NCBI GenBank assembly: GCA_041392475.1
Contig: JAWKLZ010000003.1
Span: forward strand, 207,501 to 271,500
DNA from: Chitinophagales bacterium
GTDB taxonomy: Bacteria > Bacteroidota > Bacteroidia > Chitinophagales > UBA2359
Direction: 5' to 3'
DNA: 64,000 nt
In this document: one piece after another, positions 30,537 through 38,193 of the stretch
Numbering within the stretch: the stretch's first letter is position 1
Layout: every line of letters starts with the position of its first letter
The notes under the pieces: generated by a model
The model's input: the letters and a program-made list of their open reading frames with translations, nothing else
What the model was told of the DNA's origin: nothing
Databases searched by the model: none
Position numbers and translations under genes: made by a program

Positions 30537-32162
30537 TTAATTTTTAATAATTTTAAAACTATAATTTTCTGTTCCTAAACTAAATTGGATTAAGTACATC
30601 CCTTTTGCCAACTCTCCAAGGTTATTCAAAATAATTTTATTATTTTTTAATGGAACAGAATACGTATCAATCAATTGACCATCCAAACGATACAGCCTTA
30701 AAGCAACATTTTGTTCAACAGCTTGCTCAAAATCCACATTTAAATTATTGAGAAAAGGATTTGGGTAAATACTTAGATTTTCACCTGTTGGAACTTCAAT
30801 AATAGAAGTCGCATCATTACTTTCCTGAAAAACTCTCACATAGTCTATTTCCATAGCATCACTGGTAAAAGAAGATGGAATCTCTGGTAGGATTGCTACA
30901 TTCAGCAGCAGATATTGTTCTGAATCGAAAGGCCATGTACTTGCATCTTTGACAGGAGGCTCGTAGGTATAATGAACAACATCATCGACACTAAACACCA
31001 TCTTTTCGGCAGTCCATTCTAAGGTATAGATATGAAATTCGGTTGATGCAGTCCCAATGAACTGACCTCCTTTATTGAACGTATTTCCAAAACTTGAAGG
31101 GGTATGCATGGCACTTTGAACAAAATTTTGATTGTTTCCCCAATGTTCCATAATGTCAATTTCACCACAGGCAGGCCAAGGAGTAGTCCCAAACCCTTGA
31201 TTGTCCCAGTAAGCACCGTCCTCATTGATATTTTTGCTCAACATCCATATCGCAGGCCAAGTGCCTACCCCAAAGGGCAATTTCGCCCTTACTTCAACCT
31301 TTCCGTAAGTGAAGGCAAATTTGGAGTTTAGTCTTGCCGAAGTGTAGTCTTTAGTCACTCCTTGGTCGCTATACGTTTCTTTTTTTGCAACAATTTTTAA
31401 CACCCCATTTTCAACAAAAGAGTTATCCATACGGTCAGTATAATGTTGGATTTCACCATTGTACCAGCTACCACCTTCGGGGAGTTTATTTTGCTGAAAC
31501 CATTTACTGCCATCAATAGCACCATCATTATCAAACTCATCTGACCAAACCAATCGGTCAAAAACTGGCTTGCTTTGCAATGATTCAATATAATTCACAT
31601 CATCTACATAGGCCAAAACACGGTCTGTATTGTTTTCTCCGTTTACCTGAATGACTATTCTGTTGAAATCGTTTCTTTGGGTAGGAGGTGGTGAATTAGG
31701 GTCTAAATTTATAAAGTTGCCATTTTCAAAATCAAAGACAAGAGTTTGCCATTGGTCTAAGGAAACTGGTTTAATAATTTCACTTTGGGTGGACCAAGGA
31801 GCAGCCAATGTTCCATCTTGTAATTTAAGAGATACTTGATTTGGTTGTGTCCCTGTCAAACCATTAGAAGGGACATAGATTTTTAATGAAAAAGCATGAT
31901 TGGCAACTGACTCAAAATTAGTGGGTAAATCAAACCTTACATTAGCGAATTCTCCACCTGTATCTTTGTACTCCAAGACTGTGGAAGAGGTGTTGATGCC
32001 CATTTGATAAGGATTGCTAAATGCTGTGTTGATACTGCAATCGTCTCCAAACCAAGTATTAATAGTGCCATTTCCTTCAAAATCATCTTGAATTGTGAAC
32101 GTTTGTGCATTCAGAGTAAGGAAGGAATAAAATAGAATAAATGTGAAGTTGAGTTTTTTCAT
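30537..32162 (-). CDS. Secreted GH16 beta-glucanase (laminarinase-type), T9SS cargo
   Basis: 541 residues from the Met at 32162, which starts a signal peptide (MKKLNFTFILFYSFLTLNAQ). Residues 25-195 form a beta-sandwich of carbohydrate-binding type ending 'LAYVDDVNYIE'. The GH16 domain (about 200-445) has 'RLVWSDEFDNDGAIDGSKW', 'GKVEVRAKLPFGVGTWPAIW' and the catalytic 'GEIDIMEHWG', with the two Glu of E-I-D-I-M-E as nucleophile and acid/base. The C-terminus is a T9SS sorting domain (SIYPNPFLNNLNVDF...KGMYLIQFSLG). It hydrolyses beta-1,3 or mixed glucans outside the cell. Together with the GH81 enzyme at 39161 it suggests laminarin use. Confidence 0.93.
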   Translation of the reverse strand: MKKLNFTFILFYSFLTLNAQTFTIQDDFEGNGTINTWFGDDCSINTAFSNPYQMGINTSSTVLEYKDTGGEFANVRFDLPTNFESVANHAFSLKIYVPSNGLTGTQPNQVSLKLQDGTLAAPWSTQSEIIKPVSLDQWQTLVFDFENGNFINLDPNSPPPTQRNDFNRIVIQVNGENNTDRVLAYVDDVNYIESLQSKPVFDRLVWSDEFDNDGAIDGSKWFQQNKLPEGGSWYNGEIQHYTDRMDNSFVENGVLKIVAKKETYSDQGVTKDYTSARLNSKFAFTYGKVEVRAKLPFGVGTWPAIWMLSKNINEDGAYWDNQGFGTTPWPACGEIDIMEHWGNNQNFVQSAMHTPSSFGNTFNKGGQFIGTASTEFHIYTLEWTAEKMVFSVDDVVHYTYEPPVKDASTWPFDSEQYLLLNVAILPEIPSSFTSDAMEIDYVRVFQESNDATSIIEVPTGENLSIYPNPFLNNLNVDFEQAVEQNVALRLYRLDGQLIDTYSVPLKNNKIILNNLGELAKGMYLIQFSLGTENYSFKIIKN

Positions 32163-32317
32163 GCCCAAAATTAGGAGTTTTTTCAGTTTTATGGAAGGGT
32201 TAGAAAATTTATAAATGTCGATACTATTCAAATTACCTTCAATTTTCATGCTGGCAAATGGGTCTAATCACCGTATTTTTTGAATTTCCATCTAAGATTG
32301 TTTTTTATCGACTAAAC

Positions 32318-32434
32318 TCCCAACACAATTTTTGATTTTGGAATTCCTGCTCTCGCAATGACTTCTGCAATTTCTAAGTCTGTGTTGTCTTCATGCACCC
32401 AAATTTTATCTCCTTTTATTTGGAGGTGGAAAAT
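32318..32434 (-). pseudogene. XisI C-terminal fragment 1
   Basis: Read on the minus strand this encodes part of the XisI core: IKGDKIWVHEDNTDLEIAEV then IARAGIPKSKIVLGV and a stop. Compare the intact XisI at 44252 (DGKIWLQANWTEIDFAERLV, ERGVPKSDIVIGF). The beginning of the gene is missing; the fragment abuts the stop codon of the fic gene. One of five copies between 32.3 and 37.1 kb, all on the minus strand. Confidence 0.8.
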
Positions 32435-32435
32435 A

Positions 32436-33587
32436 TCACTCAAAATCAATCCAATAAGTTGTTCCTCTACCACTCTTTTCTCCTTTCTTCAACATTCCTT
32501 TTCGCTCCAAATCTTGAATATCCCGCAAAGCCGTATCCTTAGAACATTTACATATTTTCGCCCATTTGGAAGTCGTTAGTTTACCTTTGAAGTCATCGAA
32601 AAGTTTGTTGAGCATTTTCTGTTGGCGGTCGTTGATAGGATTAGTTCGATGTTTGTTCCAAAATTCTGCTTTTTGAATCACATTTGCTAAGATTGTCTCT
32701 GATTGGAGTAGCGCATTTTTTAGGCAATTCAAAAACCAAACAATCCATTGAGTAATGTCTTGCTTTCCTTTTTGTGTTTTTCCAAGTATTCGATAGTATG
32801 CTTTTCTTTCCTGCAAAATTTGATTGGACATACTGTAAAAACGCTGTTGACTTTTATCCGACCTCGCCAATTGCATATCTGTAATCGCTCGTGTGATGCG
32901 CCCATTTCCGTCATCAAAAGGGTGAACCGTAATGAACCAAAGGTGTGTAATCGCTGCCTTCAATACATCATCTATAATGGTGTCTGTATTGAACCACTCC
33001 AAAAACTGTTGCATTTCCTGTTCAACACGCTTGGAGTCAGGGGCTTCAAAATGTATTTTTTCTTTGCCCATTGCGCCAGAAACCACCCGCATAGGGCCTT
33101 TATCGTCTTTTCGCCAATCGGCTACGGTGATGGGGTGCATACCACTTCTCCCCGTAGGAAACAAAGCAGCGTGCCAATTGCACAAACGTTCTTTGGTAAG
33201 TGGATTCAGGTAGTTTTGGGTGGCATCCAACATCATTTCCACAACTCCATCCACATACCTTGTACTCGGTTTATTGGAGCTAAAATCCATCCCTAATTTG
33301 CGGGCAATCGAAGACCTAACTTCTTCGGTATCCAAAATTTCTCCTTCAATCTCGTTGTTCTTCAAGACATCCAAAGTGAGGGTTTCTAAGATGGCTTCGT
33401 TTTGGAGGTCAAAACCATAAGCTCCCATTTTGCCCAGAAGTCGCCCTTGAAGGTTGCGGACTTCTGCCAATAAGGTGAGTATTTTATCACTGTTCCACTC
33501 AAATTGTGTCCAGTTTTCGTGTTGATGTATGTAAATTGCTCTTTTCACCGCATTTTTTGCGGTGAAAATACGGAATAATCGCCGCAT
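32436..33587 (-). CDS. Fic family protein with DUF4172 and C-terminal HTH
   Basis: 383 residues. The N-terminus (IYIHQHENWTQFEWNSDKIL) is the DUF4172 segment usual in this class; an inhibitory-helix-like 'NNEIEGEIL' follows at about 80. The Fic core has the active-site loop 'HPFDDGNGRITR' with catalytic His222, so AMP transfer to a Tyr/Ser/Thr target is expected. The last 60 residues are a winged helix ('LTTSKWAKICKCSKDTALRD' then 'IQDLERKGML'), suggesting DNA binding or self-regulation. The first 15 residues may not be translated; a later start near AIYIHQ is possible but lacks ATG. It stands among toxin-antitoxin relics but is complete. Confidence 0.9.
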   Translation of the reverse strand: MRRLFRIFTAKNAVKRAIYIHQHENWTQFEWNSDKILTLLAEVRNLQGRLLGKMGAYGFDLQNEAILETLTLDVLKNNEIEGEILDTEEVRSSIARKLGMDFSSNKPSTRYVDGVVEMMLDATQNYLNPLTKERLCNWHAALFPTGRSGMHPITVADWRKDDKGPMRVVSGAMGKEKIHFEAPDSKRVEQEMQQFLEWFNTDTIIDDVLKAAITHLWFITVHPFDDGNGRITRAITDMQLARSDKSQQRFYSMSNQILQERKAYYRILGKTQKGKQDITQWIVWFLNCLKNALLQSETILANVIQKAEFWNKHRTNPINDRQQKMLNKLFDDFKGKLTTSKWAKICKCSKDTALRDIQDLERKGMLKKGEKSGRGTTYWIDFE

Positions 33588-33791
33588 TTTTGCAAAAACA
33601 TTCGCTTTTGGGTGTATTGTTTGCTAAGATTGTATTGAACTATTTTAGGCTGAACAGCCTATTGTTAATATAAAGAATACACTTCAATCAATATGAAAAG
33701 TAATTTGTCACCACATATATGCAGTTTTCCGCTGCTACTCTGAACCAAAACCCTTATTTAATTTGTTTAAGAACAAACAAACTCAAAAGAA

Positions 33792-34130
33792 ATGACTGTA
33801 AAAGAAATGCAATTGGATGTTATCCGCACTGTGTTGTTTGTAGATGATGAAGAATTACTGCAAACCATACAAGGTTTGATTAAAGGTGTTGTCGAACCAT
33901 TGACTGAGGATGACAAAGAGGAAAAGTACCACAACACATTTGGAATGTCTTTTGAGGAATGGAACCAACAATTTTTAGACAATGCTGATTTAAAAGAATT
34001 TGTACCCGAATACGGCACAACTTTGGGTGAATTCCGACAAAAAATTTGGGAGGCAGAACAGTCCGAAGAAATGCCTATCGAAAATTTGATGACCTATCTA
34101 AATCAGCAAATCAATGAACTTGAAGGATAG
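33792..34130 (+). CDS. Antitoxin-like protein of a broken ParE-type module
   Basis: 112 acidic residues (MTVKEMQLDVIRTVLFVDDE...). The start resembles the helical N-terminus of RelB/unstable-antitoxin proteins, and the last 17 bp overlap the toxin start at 34114. Its upstream region ('ttaatttgtttaagaacaaa' then 'caaactcaaaagaaatg') is similar to that of the antitoxin genes at 34732 and 36428, so all three may share regulation. Family not recognised with confidence. Confidence 0.7.
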   Translation: MTVKEMQLDVIRTVLFVDDEELLQTIQGLIKGVVEPLTEDDKEEKYHNTFGMSFEEWNQQFLDNADLKEFVPEYGTTLGEFRQKIWEAEQSEEMPIENLMTYLNQQINELEG

Positions 34131-34432
34131 ACCTGTTTTATACACCTCGACTTTTAAATCAAGTATTGATGAAATAATCTCCTATCGGAAAGAACATGTT
34201 TCTCCTCAAAATGCTGCTGATTTTTTGAAAGAACTTCAAAAAGCGATTCAAAGAATTGTCAAATATCCCGAAGCCAATCCAAAAATACAATTGGTATCGC
34301 TTCAAAATTATTAAACAGCGTTACAAAATCATTTTCAAAGTCCTAAAAAGTAAATTGATATTCATTGCAGTAGTGCATACTGCTCGTGACCCTAAAGAAG
34401 TAGAGAAATTGAGAACGAAGGATTATTCTTGA
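34114..34432 (+). pseudogene. RelE/ParE-type toxin, frameshifted
   Basis: Starts MNLKDRPVLYTSTFKSSIDE and continues through 'KELQKAIQRIVKYPEANPKI', a ParE-like helix pair, but then stops at 34314. Shifting one base near the A run at 34280-34285 gives YNWYRFKIIKQRYKIIFKVL, then LKSKLIFIAVVHTARDPKEVEKL and a stop at 34432, the expected C-terminus with the typical 'HTARDP' ending. A single indel separates the halves of an otherwise full toxin of about 105 residues. Confidence 0.8.
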
Positions 34433-34445
34433 TTCAATTTATTGA

Positions 34446-34690
34446 ACTACGAATCACGCCACCGCATACTCCCTTGAATGAACAGCCCAAAAACTCCAAC
34501 ACAATTTTTGATTTCGGAATTCCTTCTCTCGCAATGACTTCTGCAATTTCTAAGTCTGTGTTGTCTTCATGCACCCAAATTTTATCTCCTTTTATTTGGA
34601 GGTGGAAAACAATGGTGTGGCGGTAATAATGCTTGTACCAACCGACATTGAGCAGTAAAAATTCCAATTTTTGAACCCAAAGCCCTATTT
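34446..34690 (-). pseudogene. XisI fragment 2, frameshifted near the end
   Basis: Minus-strand reading: LLLNVGWYKHYYRHTIVFHL, QIKGDKIWVHEDNTDLEIAE, VIAREGIPKSKIVLEF. One extra T in a T run near 34489 shifts the tail; removing it gives FWAVHSREYAVA and stop, the proper XisI ending. About the first 45 codons of the gene are missing or unrecognisable. It ends 14 bp from the broken toxin at 34432. Confidence 0.82.
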
Positions 34691-34731
34691 GATTTGTTGA
34701 ATAAACAAACAAACTCAAAGAAATTATCAAT

Positions 34732-34944
34732 ATGAGTGTACAGACTATCAAGAAACATCTATCCAATCTATCACGAGCAGAACAAGCTGAAATTATGCAT
34801 TTCATGGTTGAATTGCTCGCAAAGGACGATTTTCATCTATCAGAAGAATGGAAAACAGAGTTGAATCGTAGAGAACAGGCTTTAGAAGATGGTACTTCTG
34901 TTGGTCGTCCTGCAAAGAGTGTTTTGGCAAAATATCGTCGTTAA
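34732..34944 (+). CDS. Addiction-module antitoxin (unstable antitoxin type), copy A
   Basis: 70 residues: MSVQTIKKHLSNLSRAEQAE, then IMHFMVELLAKDDFHLSEEW and KTELNRREQALEDGTSVGRP ending KYRR. The 'LSEEWKTELNRREQALEDG' segment with following 'A/G-R-P' is the hallmark of the small RelB-like addiction-module family, in which it inhibits a downstream ParE/RelE toxin. The toxin ATG lies 2 bp after the stop but is frameshifted. Identical protein encoded at 36428. Confidence 0.85.
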   Translation: MSVQTIKKHLSNLSRAEQAEIMHFMVELLAKDDFHLSEEWKTELNRREQALEDGTSVGRPAKSVLAKYRR

Positions 34945-34946
34945 TT

Positions 34947-35245
34947 ATGGCAGATTATAATGTTATCATACAACCCGAAGCTGAAGCAGACCTTGATGAA
35001 GCATTTGAATATCTTGAGGAGTAAAACCCGACTTAGGTTTTGATTTGTTGGCAGAAGTAAGCGATGTTGTTGAAAAGTTAGAAGACAACCCTTTTCTTTT
35101 TCAAATTGTGGATGGTGAAAAACGTAGGGCTGTTACTAACCATTTTAAGTACAACGTTTTTTATAAAATCAAAAATCAAAACGTTTGTATTTTAGCTATT
35201 TTGCATGGAAGCAGAAATGATACATGGTGGAAAAATAGGAAATAG
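34947..35245 (+). pseudogene. ParE/RelE toxin, copy A, one-base deletion
   Basis: MADYNVIIQPEAEADLDEAF is followed by EYLEE and a stop at 35022. Copy B has 'gagggagt' where this copy has 'gaggagt'; restoring the G gives EYLEGVKPDLGFDLLAEV and an open frame to 35245 ending HGSRNDTWWKNRK. So a full toxin of about 99 residues is disabled by one base. Confidence 0.88.
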
Positions 35246-35258
35246 AGCCAAGACCTCC

Positions 35259-35385
35259 CTCGAATGAACAGCCCAAAAACCCAACACAATTTTTGATTTC
35301 GGAATACCTGCTCTCGCAATGACTTCTGCAATTCCCAAGTCTGTATTATCTTCATGTACCCAAACTTTGTCTCCTTTTTGTATAT
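35259..35385 (-). pseudogene. XisI fragment 3
   Basis: Minus-strand reading: GDKVWVHEDNTDLGIAEVIA, RAGIPKSKIVLGFWAVHSRE, then lost. Only the last third of the family is present. It contains, on the plus strand, the promoter-like box of the following antitoxin gene. Confidence 0.8.
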
Positions 35386-35388
35386 TTG
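35381..35388 (+). promoter_or_regulatory. Possible -7 box of the PIN-type toxin-antitoxin pair
   Basis: tatatttg matches TAnnTTTG and lies 33 bp before the ATG at 35422. A well-spaced -33 element is not evident. Confidence 0.35.
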
Positions 35389-35421
35389 AAACCAAATCCA
35401 AGTTCAAAAGGTTAAAGATAT

Positions 35422-35691
35422 ATGGAAACAACATTAAAAACACCCTTTAGCAATGTTCAGTTGGAATTGCTGAAACTTTTTTCTCACAATATTCCAGAAG
35501 ATGATTTATTGGAAATCAAACGGTATTTGATACAATATCGAAAGACAAAAAATTATGTCGTGGGCGGACAGGATTTGGGAAGAAAAAAATGGACGCAAAA
35601 GGACGAACAACGAATACTTGATACACACCAACGTACTCCTTACAAAGCCCAAAATGAATTTTTGAGTAATTCCAAAAAACAATCTGAATGA
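35422..35691 (+). CDS. Antitoxin-like partner of PIN toxin
   Basis: 89 residues, basic C-terminal half (METTLKTPFSNVQLELLKLF..., 'RKKWTQKDEQRILDTHQRTP'). The N-terminal 'LELLKLFSHNIPEDDLLEIK' then 'RYLIQYR' is a helix pair I associate with Bacteroidota antitoxins next to PIN genes. Overlaps the toxin gene by 4 bp (atga), so the two are translationally coupled. Confidence 0.75.
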   Translation: METTLKTPFSNVQLELLKLFSHNIPEDDLLEIKRYLIQYRKTKNYVVGGQDLGRKKWTQKDEQRILDTHQRTPYKAQNEFLSNSKKQSE

Positions 35692-36101
35692 ATATTGTAT
35701 TGGATACCAATGTCTTGTTGGTCTCGATTAGTACCCGTTCTTCCTCCAATTGGGTCTTTCAACAGCTTGTAGAAGGTGGTTATATGTTGAGTGTGACAAC
35801 CGATATTTTAGACGAATACACCGAAATTATTGAGCAACAGATGGGAGCAGATTTTGCTCAAGCGGTTGTTGATTTATTGGTGGATTTACCCAATCTAAAC
35901 CAAATCAACAAATACTACTTTTGGCAACTTATTGAAGCTGACCCTGATGATAACAAGTTCGTTGATTACGTGATTGCAGCCAATGCCGATTATATTGTAA
36001 GTGAGGATAGGCATTTTAGGATATTGAAGAATATCGAGTTTCCCAAAGTCGAAGTGCTTACTATTGAGGAATTTAAAGCTGTATTGTTGGTGTCTGAATG
36101 A
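35688..36101 (+). CDS. PIN-domain toxin, intact
   Basis: 137 residues. The first Asp sits in 'MNIVLDTNVLLVSIS', an acidic residue follows in 'DILDEYTEII', and the third cluster is 'ADPDDNKFVDYVIAANADYI' with 'VSEDRHF' completing the metal-binding acids of a PIN ribonuclease. The C-terminus 'FPKVEVLTIEEFKAVL' matches the 'putative toxin component, PIN family' group. It cleaves RNA and is held in check by the 89-residue protein it overlaps. The only complete type II toxin among six such loci in this window. Confidence 0.88.
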   Translation: MNIVLDTNVLLVSISTRSSSNWVFQQLVEGGYMLSVTTDILDEYTEIIEQQMGADFAQAVVDLLVDLPNLNQINKYYFWQLIEADPDDNKFVDYVIAANADYIVSEDRHFRILKNIEFPKVEVLTIEEFKAVLLVSE

Positions 36102-36146
36102 CCTCCAATTTGATTTCTCTCCATTTGAACCTTTCTTTTTCAATTT

Positions 36147-36375
36147 ACGCCACCGCATACTCCGACACCTCCCTCCAATAAACAGCCCAAAACTCCAACA
36201 CAATTTTTGATTTTGGAATACCTTCTGTTAGAGCAACTTATTTGTTTTTCAGTGTGTTGTATTCATGTACCCATATTTTATCGCCTCTAATTTGAAGGTG
36301 GAAAACAATGGTATGGCGGTAATAATGCTTGTACCAACCGACATTGAGCAGTAAAAATTCCAATTTTTGAACCCA
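36147..36375 (-). pseudogene. XisI fragment 4, internally scrambled
   Basis: The 5' part (LLLNVGWYKHYYRHTIVFHL, QIRGDKIWVHEYNT) is copied from fragment 2. About 40 bp in the middle, 'gagcaacttatttgtttttc' and neighbours, replaces the usual sequence, and the last part again matches the family ('ctccaacacaatttttgatt'). The reading frame ends after NTLKNK. Confidence 0.75.
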
Positions 36376-36427
36376 AAGCCCTATTTGATTTGTTGAATAA
36401 ACAAACAAACTCAAAGAAATTATCAAT

Positions 36428-36640
36428 ATGAGTGTACAGACTATCAAGAAACATCTATCCAATCTATCACGAGCAGAACAAGCTGAAATTATGCATTTCA
36501 TGGTTGAATTGCTCGCAAAGGACGATTTTCATCTATCAGAAGAATGGAAAACAGAGTTGAATCGTAGAGAACAGGCTTTAGAAGATGGTACTTCTGTTGG
36601 TCGTCCTGCAAAGAGTGTTTTGGCAAAATATCGTCGTTAA
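36428..36640 (+). CDS. Addiction-module antitoxin, copy B
   Basis: 70-residue protein identical to the product of 34732, including 'LSEEWKTELNRREQALEDG'. The gene keeps the same upstream 50 bp, so expression should be similar. Its toxin has lost the start codon. Two identical antitoxin genes without a working cognate toxin remain, which could protect against incoming toxins of the same family (inference). Confidence 0.85.
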   Translation: MSVQTIKKHLSNLSRAEQAEIMHFMVELLAKDDFHLSEEWKTELNRREQALEDGTSVGRPAKSVLAKYRR

Positions 36641-36926
36641 TTATAGCAGACAGCCTGAAGCTGAAGCAGACCTTGATGAAGCATTTGAATATCTTGAGGG
36701 AGTAAAACCCGACTTAGGTTTTGATTTGTTGGCAGAAGTAAACGATATTATTGAAAAGTTAGAAGACAACCCTTTTCTTTTTCAAATTGTGGATGGTGAA
36801 AAACGTAGGGCTGTTACTAACCATTTTAAGTACAACGTTTTTTATAAAATCAAAAATCAAAACGTTTGTATTTTAGCTATTTTGCATGGAAGCAGAAATG
36901 ATACATGGTGGAAAAATAGGAAATAG
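36641..36926 (+). pseudogene. ParE/RelE toxin, copy B, start lost
   Basis: Copy A begins 'taattatggcagattataat'; here the same place reads 'taattatagcagacagcctg', so ATG has become ATA and about 20 bp coding for the first strand are gone. From QPEAEADLDEAFEYLEGVKP the frame is open to the normal end TWWKNRK. Any translation would have to start in another frame inside the antitoxin gene. Confidence 0.85.
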
Positions 36927-36937
36927 AGCCAAGACCT

Positions 36938-37125
36938 CCCTTGAATGAACAGCCCAAAAACCCAACACAATTTTTGATTTCGGAATACCTGCTCTCGCAA
37001 TGACTTCTGCAATTCCCAAATCTGTAATGTCTTCGTGTACCCAAATTTTGTCTCCTTTTATTTGGAGGTGGAAAACAATAGCATGGCGGTAATGGTGTTT
37101 GTGGCAGCTTATATTCAGCAGTTAG
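36938..37125 (-). pseudogene. XisI fragment 5
   Basis: Minus-strand reading: KHHYRHAIVFHLQIKGDKIW, VHEDITDLGIAEVIARAGIP, KSKIVLGFWAVHSRE, then degenerate. It adjoins the 3' end of the three-gene operon that starts at 38982. Confidence 0.8.
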
Positions 37126-37140
37126 AACAGTGAAAATTAG

Positions 37141-37758
37141 TTAATACTTACCTTTGATTTTATCCTTATACTCTTTACTTCTTAATTCATCATCATCAAT
37201 ACCGATACGTGAATAATGATTGCAAAATCTTAGAGCTATTTTTTCTCTAAAAGGTGAAGATAATTCGAGTTTTTTCCCATTTAATAATTTGTTAAACAAA
37301 TCAATTTCTGAAGCATTATAATTTTCTATGAAATCAAAATCAATTATCATAGGGTCTTTTAAGACAATTCCATCAGGAGGCAGATACATGTATTTGCTTA
37401 TCTTATCATGTATGATATTATCTACATTTTTTTTGTTAATAAAATCTATAAAACTATGAATAGGTAGAATTGAAACTATTTTTGAAGAATCTTTGAAGTA
37501 ACTTAGGAATTTCTTATAAAAAAGTTTTTTAAAAATAGAGATATGTAATAGTCCTACGATAGTGATAAATGTGGGAAGTCTATTTCGTTGAGTATTACAA
37601 ACTAAATCGCAATTAGCAGAAATAATCATGTAAAAATCAGGGCTATTATCATCTTCTATCTTTAGTCCTATTTCCTTAGCTCCTATTATATCTCCTTGAT
37701 ATAATACAGAAGATGTTTTTTGCTTATAGAAAACTTCTTTTTTAGTTGGAACAAACAT
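37141..37758 (-). CDS. Unknown protein with GDI...SANCDL motif, operon gene 3
   Basis: 205 residues, AT-rich gene. Near the N-terminus 'VLYQGDIIGAKEIGLKI' is followed by 'DFYMIISANCDLVCNT', a GDI-then-S(A/Q)xCD arrangement that I recall from uncharacterised proteins of mobile or defence neighbourhoods, where Asp and Cys residues are conserved. The rest is mixed helix/strand ending in basic residues (YKDKIKGKY). No membrane segment. Third gene of a minus-strand operon (gap 11 bp). The function is unknown; position and composition suggest horizontal acquisition. Confidence 0.65.
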   Translation of the reverse strand: MFVPTKKEVFYKQKTSSVLYQGDIIGAKEIGLKIEDDNSPDFYMIISANCDLVCNTQRNRLPTFITIVGLLHISIFKKLFYKKFLSYFKDSSKIVSILPIHSFIDFINKKNVDNIIHDKISKYMYLPPDGIVLKDPMIIDFDFIENYNASEIDLFNKLLNGKKLELSSPFREKIALRFCNHYSRIGIDDDELRSKEYKDKIKGKY

Positions 37759-37769
37759 TTATATATGTA

Positions 37770-38189
37770 TTAAATTACAAGTCTTCGTTTTCTTTTATTG
37801 TAGTATGGAGTCATTTTCTCCATATAAATATTATTTAGTTCTATTAAATCTTCAATCGGTACATCATCTTCTACTAATGATTCTTCGAATTCATGTGTCA
37901 CAGATATGGCTGTATGAATATCTGACCAATATTCCATATCTGCACCTTCATATTTAATAATACTTTTATAACTATCTGATTGGTTAATAGGCTCTATTAT
38001 TTCATATGGAATTTTACTTTGTTTGGTTACTATTACATCATTCGCAAATAAGCACATCGCTAACATACCTAACTTTAAAGGAATAGATATTTTTGCTTGG
38101 TCTGTTAAAATAGGTAATTCAATTGTGGGGGTTTCAATTAAATTTTCTCTCTCAATAAATTGATAAATATCTTCATTATTATATGGCAT
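37770..38189 (-). CDS. Unknown 139-residue protein, operon gene 2
   Basis: Acidic soluble protein (MPYNNEDIYQFIERENLIET..., 'EFEESLVEDDVPIEDLIELN') with one short hydrophobic stretch 'LKLGMLAMCLFANDVIV' that is more likely buried than transmembrane. The basic tail YYNKRKRRLVI ends it. No family recognised. It lies between the other two genes with gaps of 4 and 11 bp, so all three are surely co-transcribed. Confidence 0.65.
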   Translation of the reverse strand: MPYNNEDIYQFIERENLIETPTIELPILTDQAKISIPLKLGMLAMCLFANDVIVTKQSKIPYEIIEPINQSDSYKSIIKYEGADMEYWSDIHTAISVTHEFEESLVEDDVPIEDLIELNNIYMEKMTPYYNKRKRRLVI

Positions 38190-38193
38190 ATAA

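Larger units (their letters stand above)
34561..35379. repeat. Segmental duplication, copy A
   Basis: This 0.82-kb stretch (XisI fragment 2 start, antitoxin gene, broken toxin, XisI fragment 3) is about 95 percent or more identical to 36256-37059. The antitoxin genes appear identical, while the toxins carry different lesions. A PIN-type toxin-antitoxin pair lies between the two copies. Confidence 0.88.
36256..37059. repeat. Segmental duplication, copy B
   Basis: Counterpart of 34561-35379. It includes the shared leader 'ttgaataaacaaacaaactc', the antitoxin gene, the toxin remnant and the adjoining XisI fragment. Copy B retains the G lost from the toxin of copy A but lacks about 20 bp around the toxin start. 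Confidence 0.88.

Noticed and set aside
32748..33420. Frames antisense to the Fic gene
   Set aside because: Overlap a complete Fic domain and show no family pattern.
34561..37059. Repeated spacing of similar sequences as a CRISPR array
   Set aside because: Repeats are 100 bp to 0.8 kb long, irregularly spaced and encode XisI and antitoxin segments; no short regular repeats or cas genes occur.
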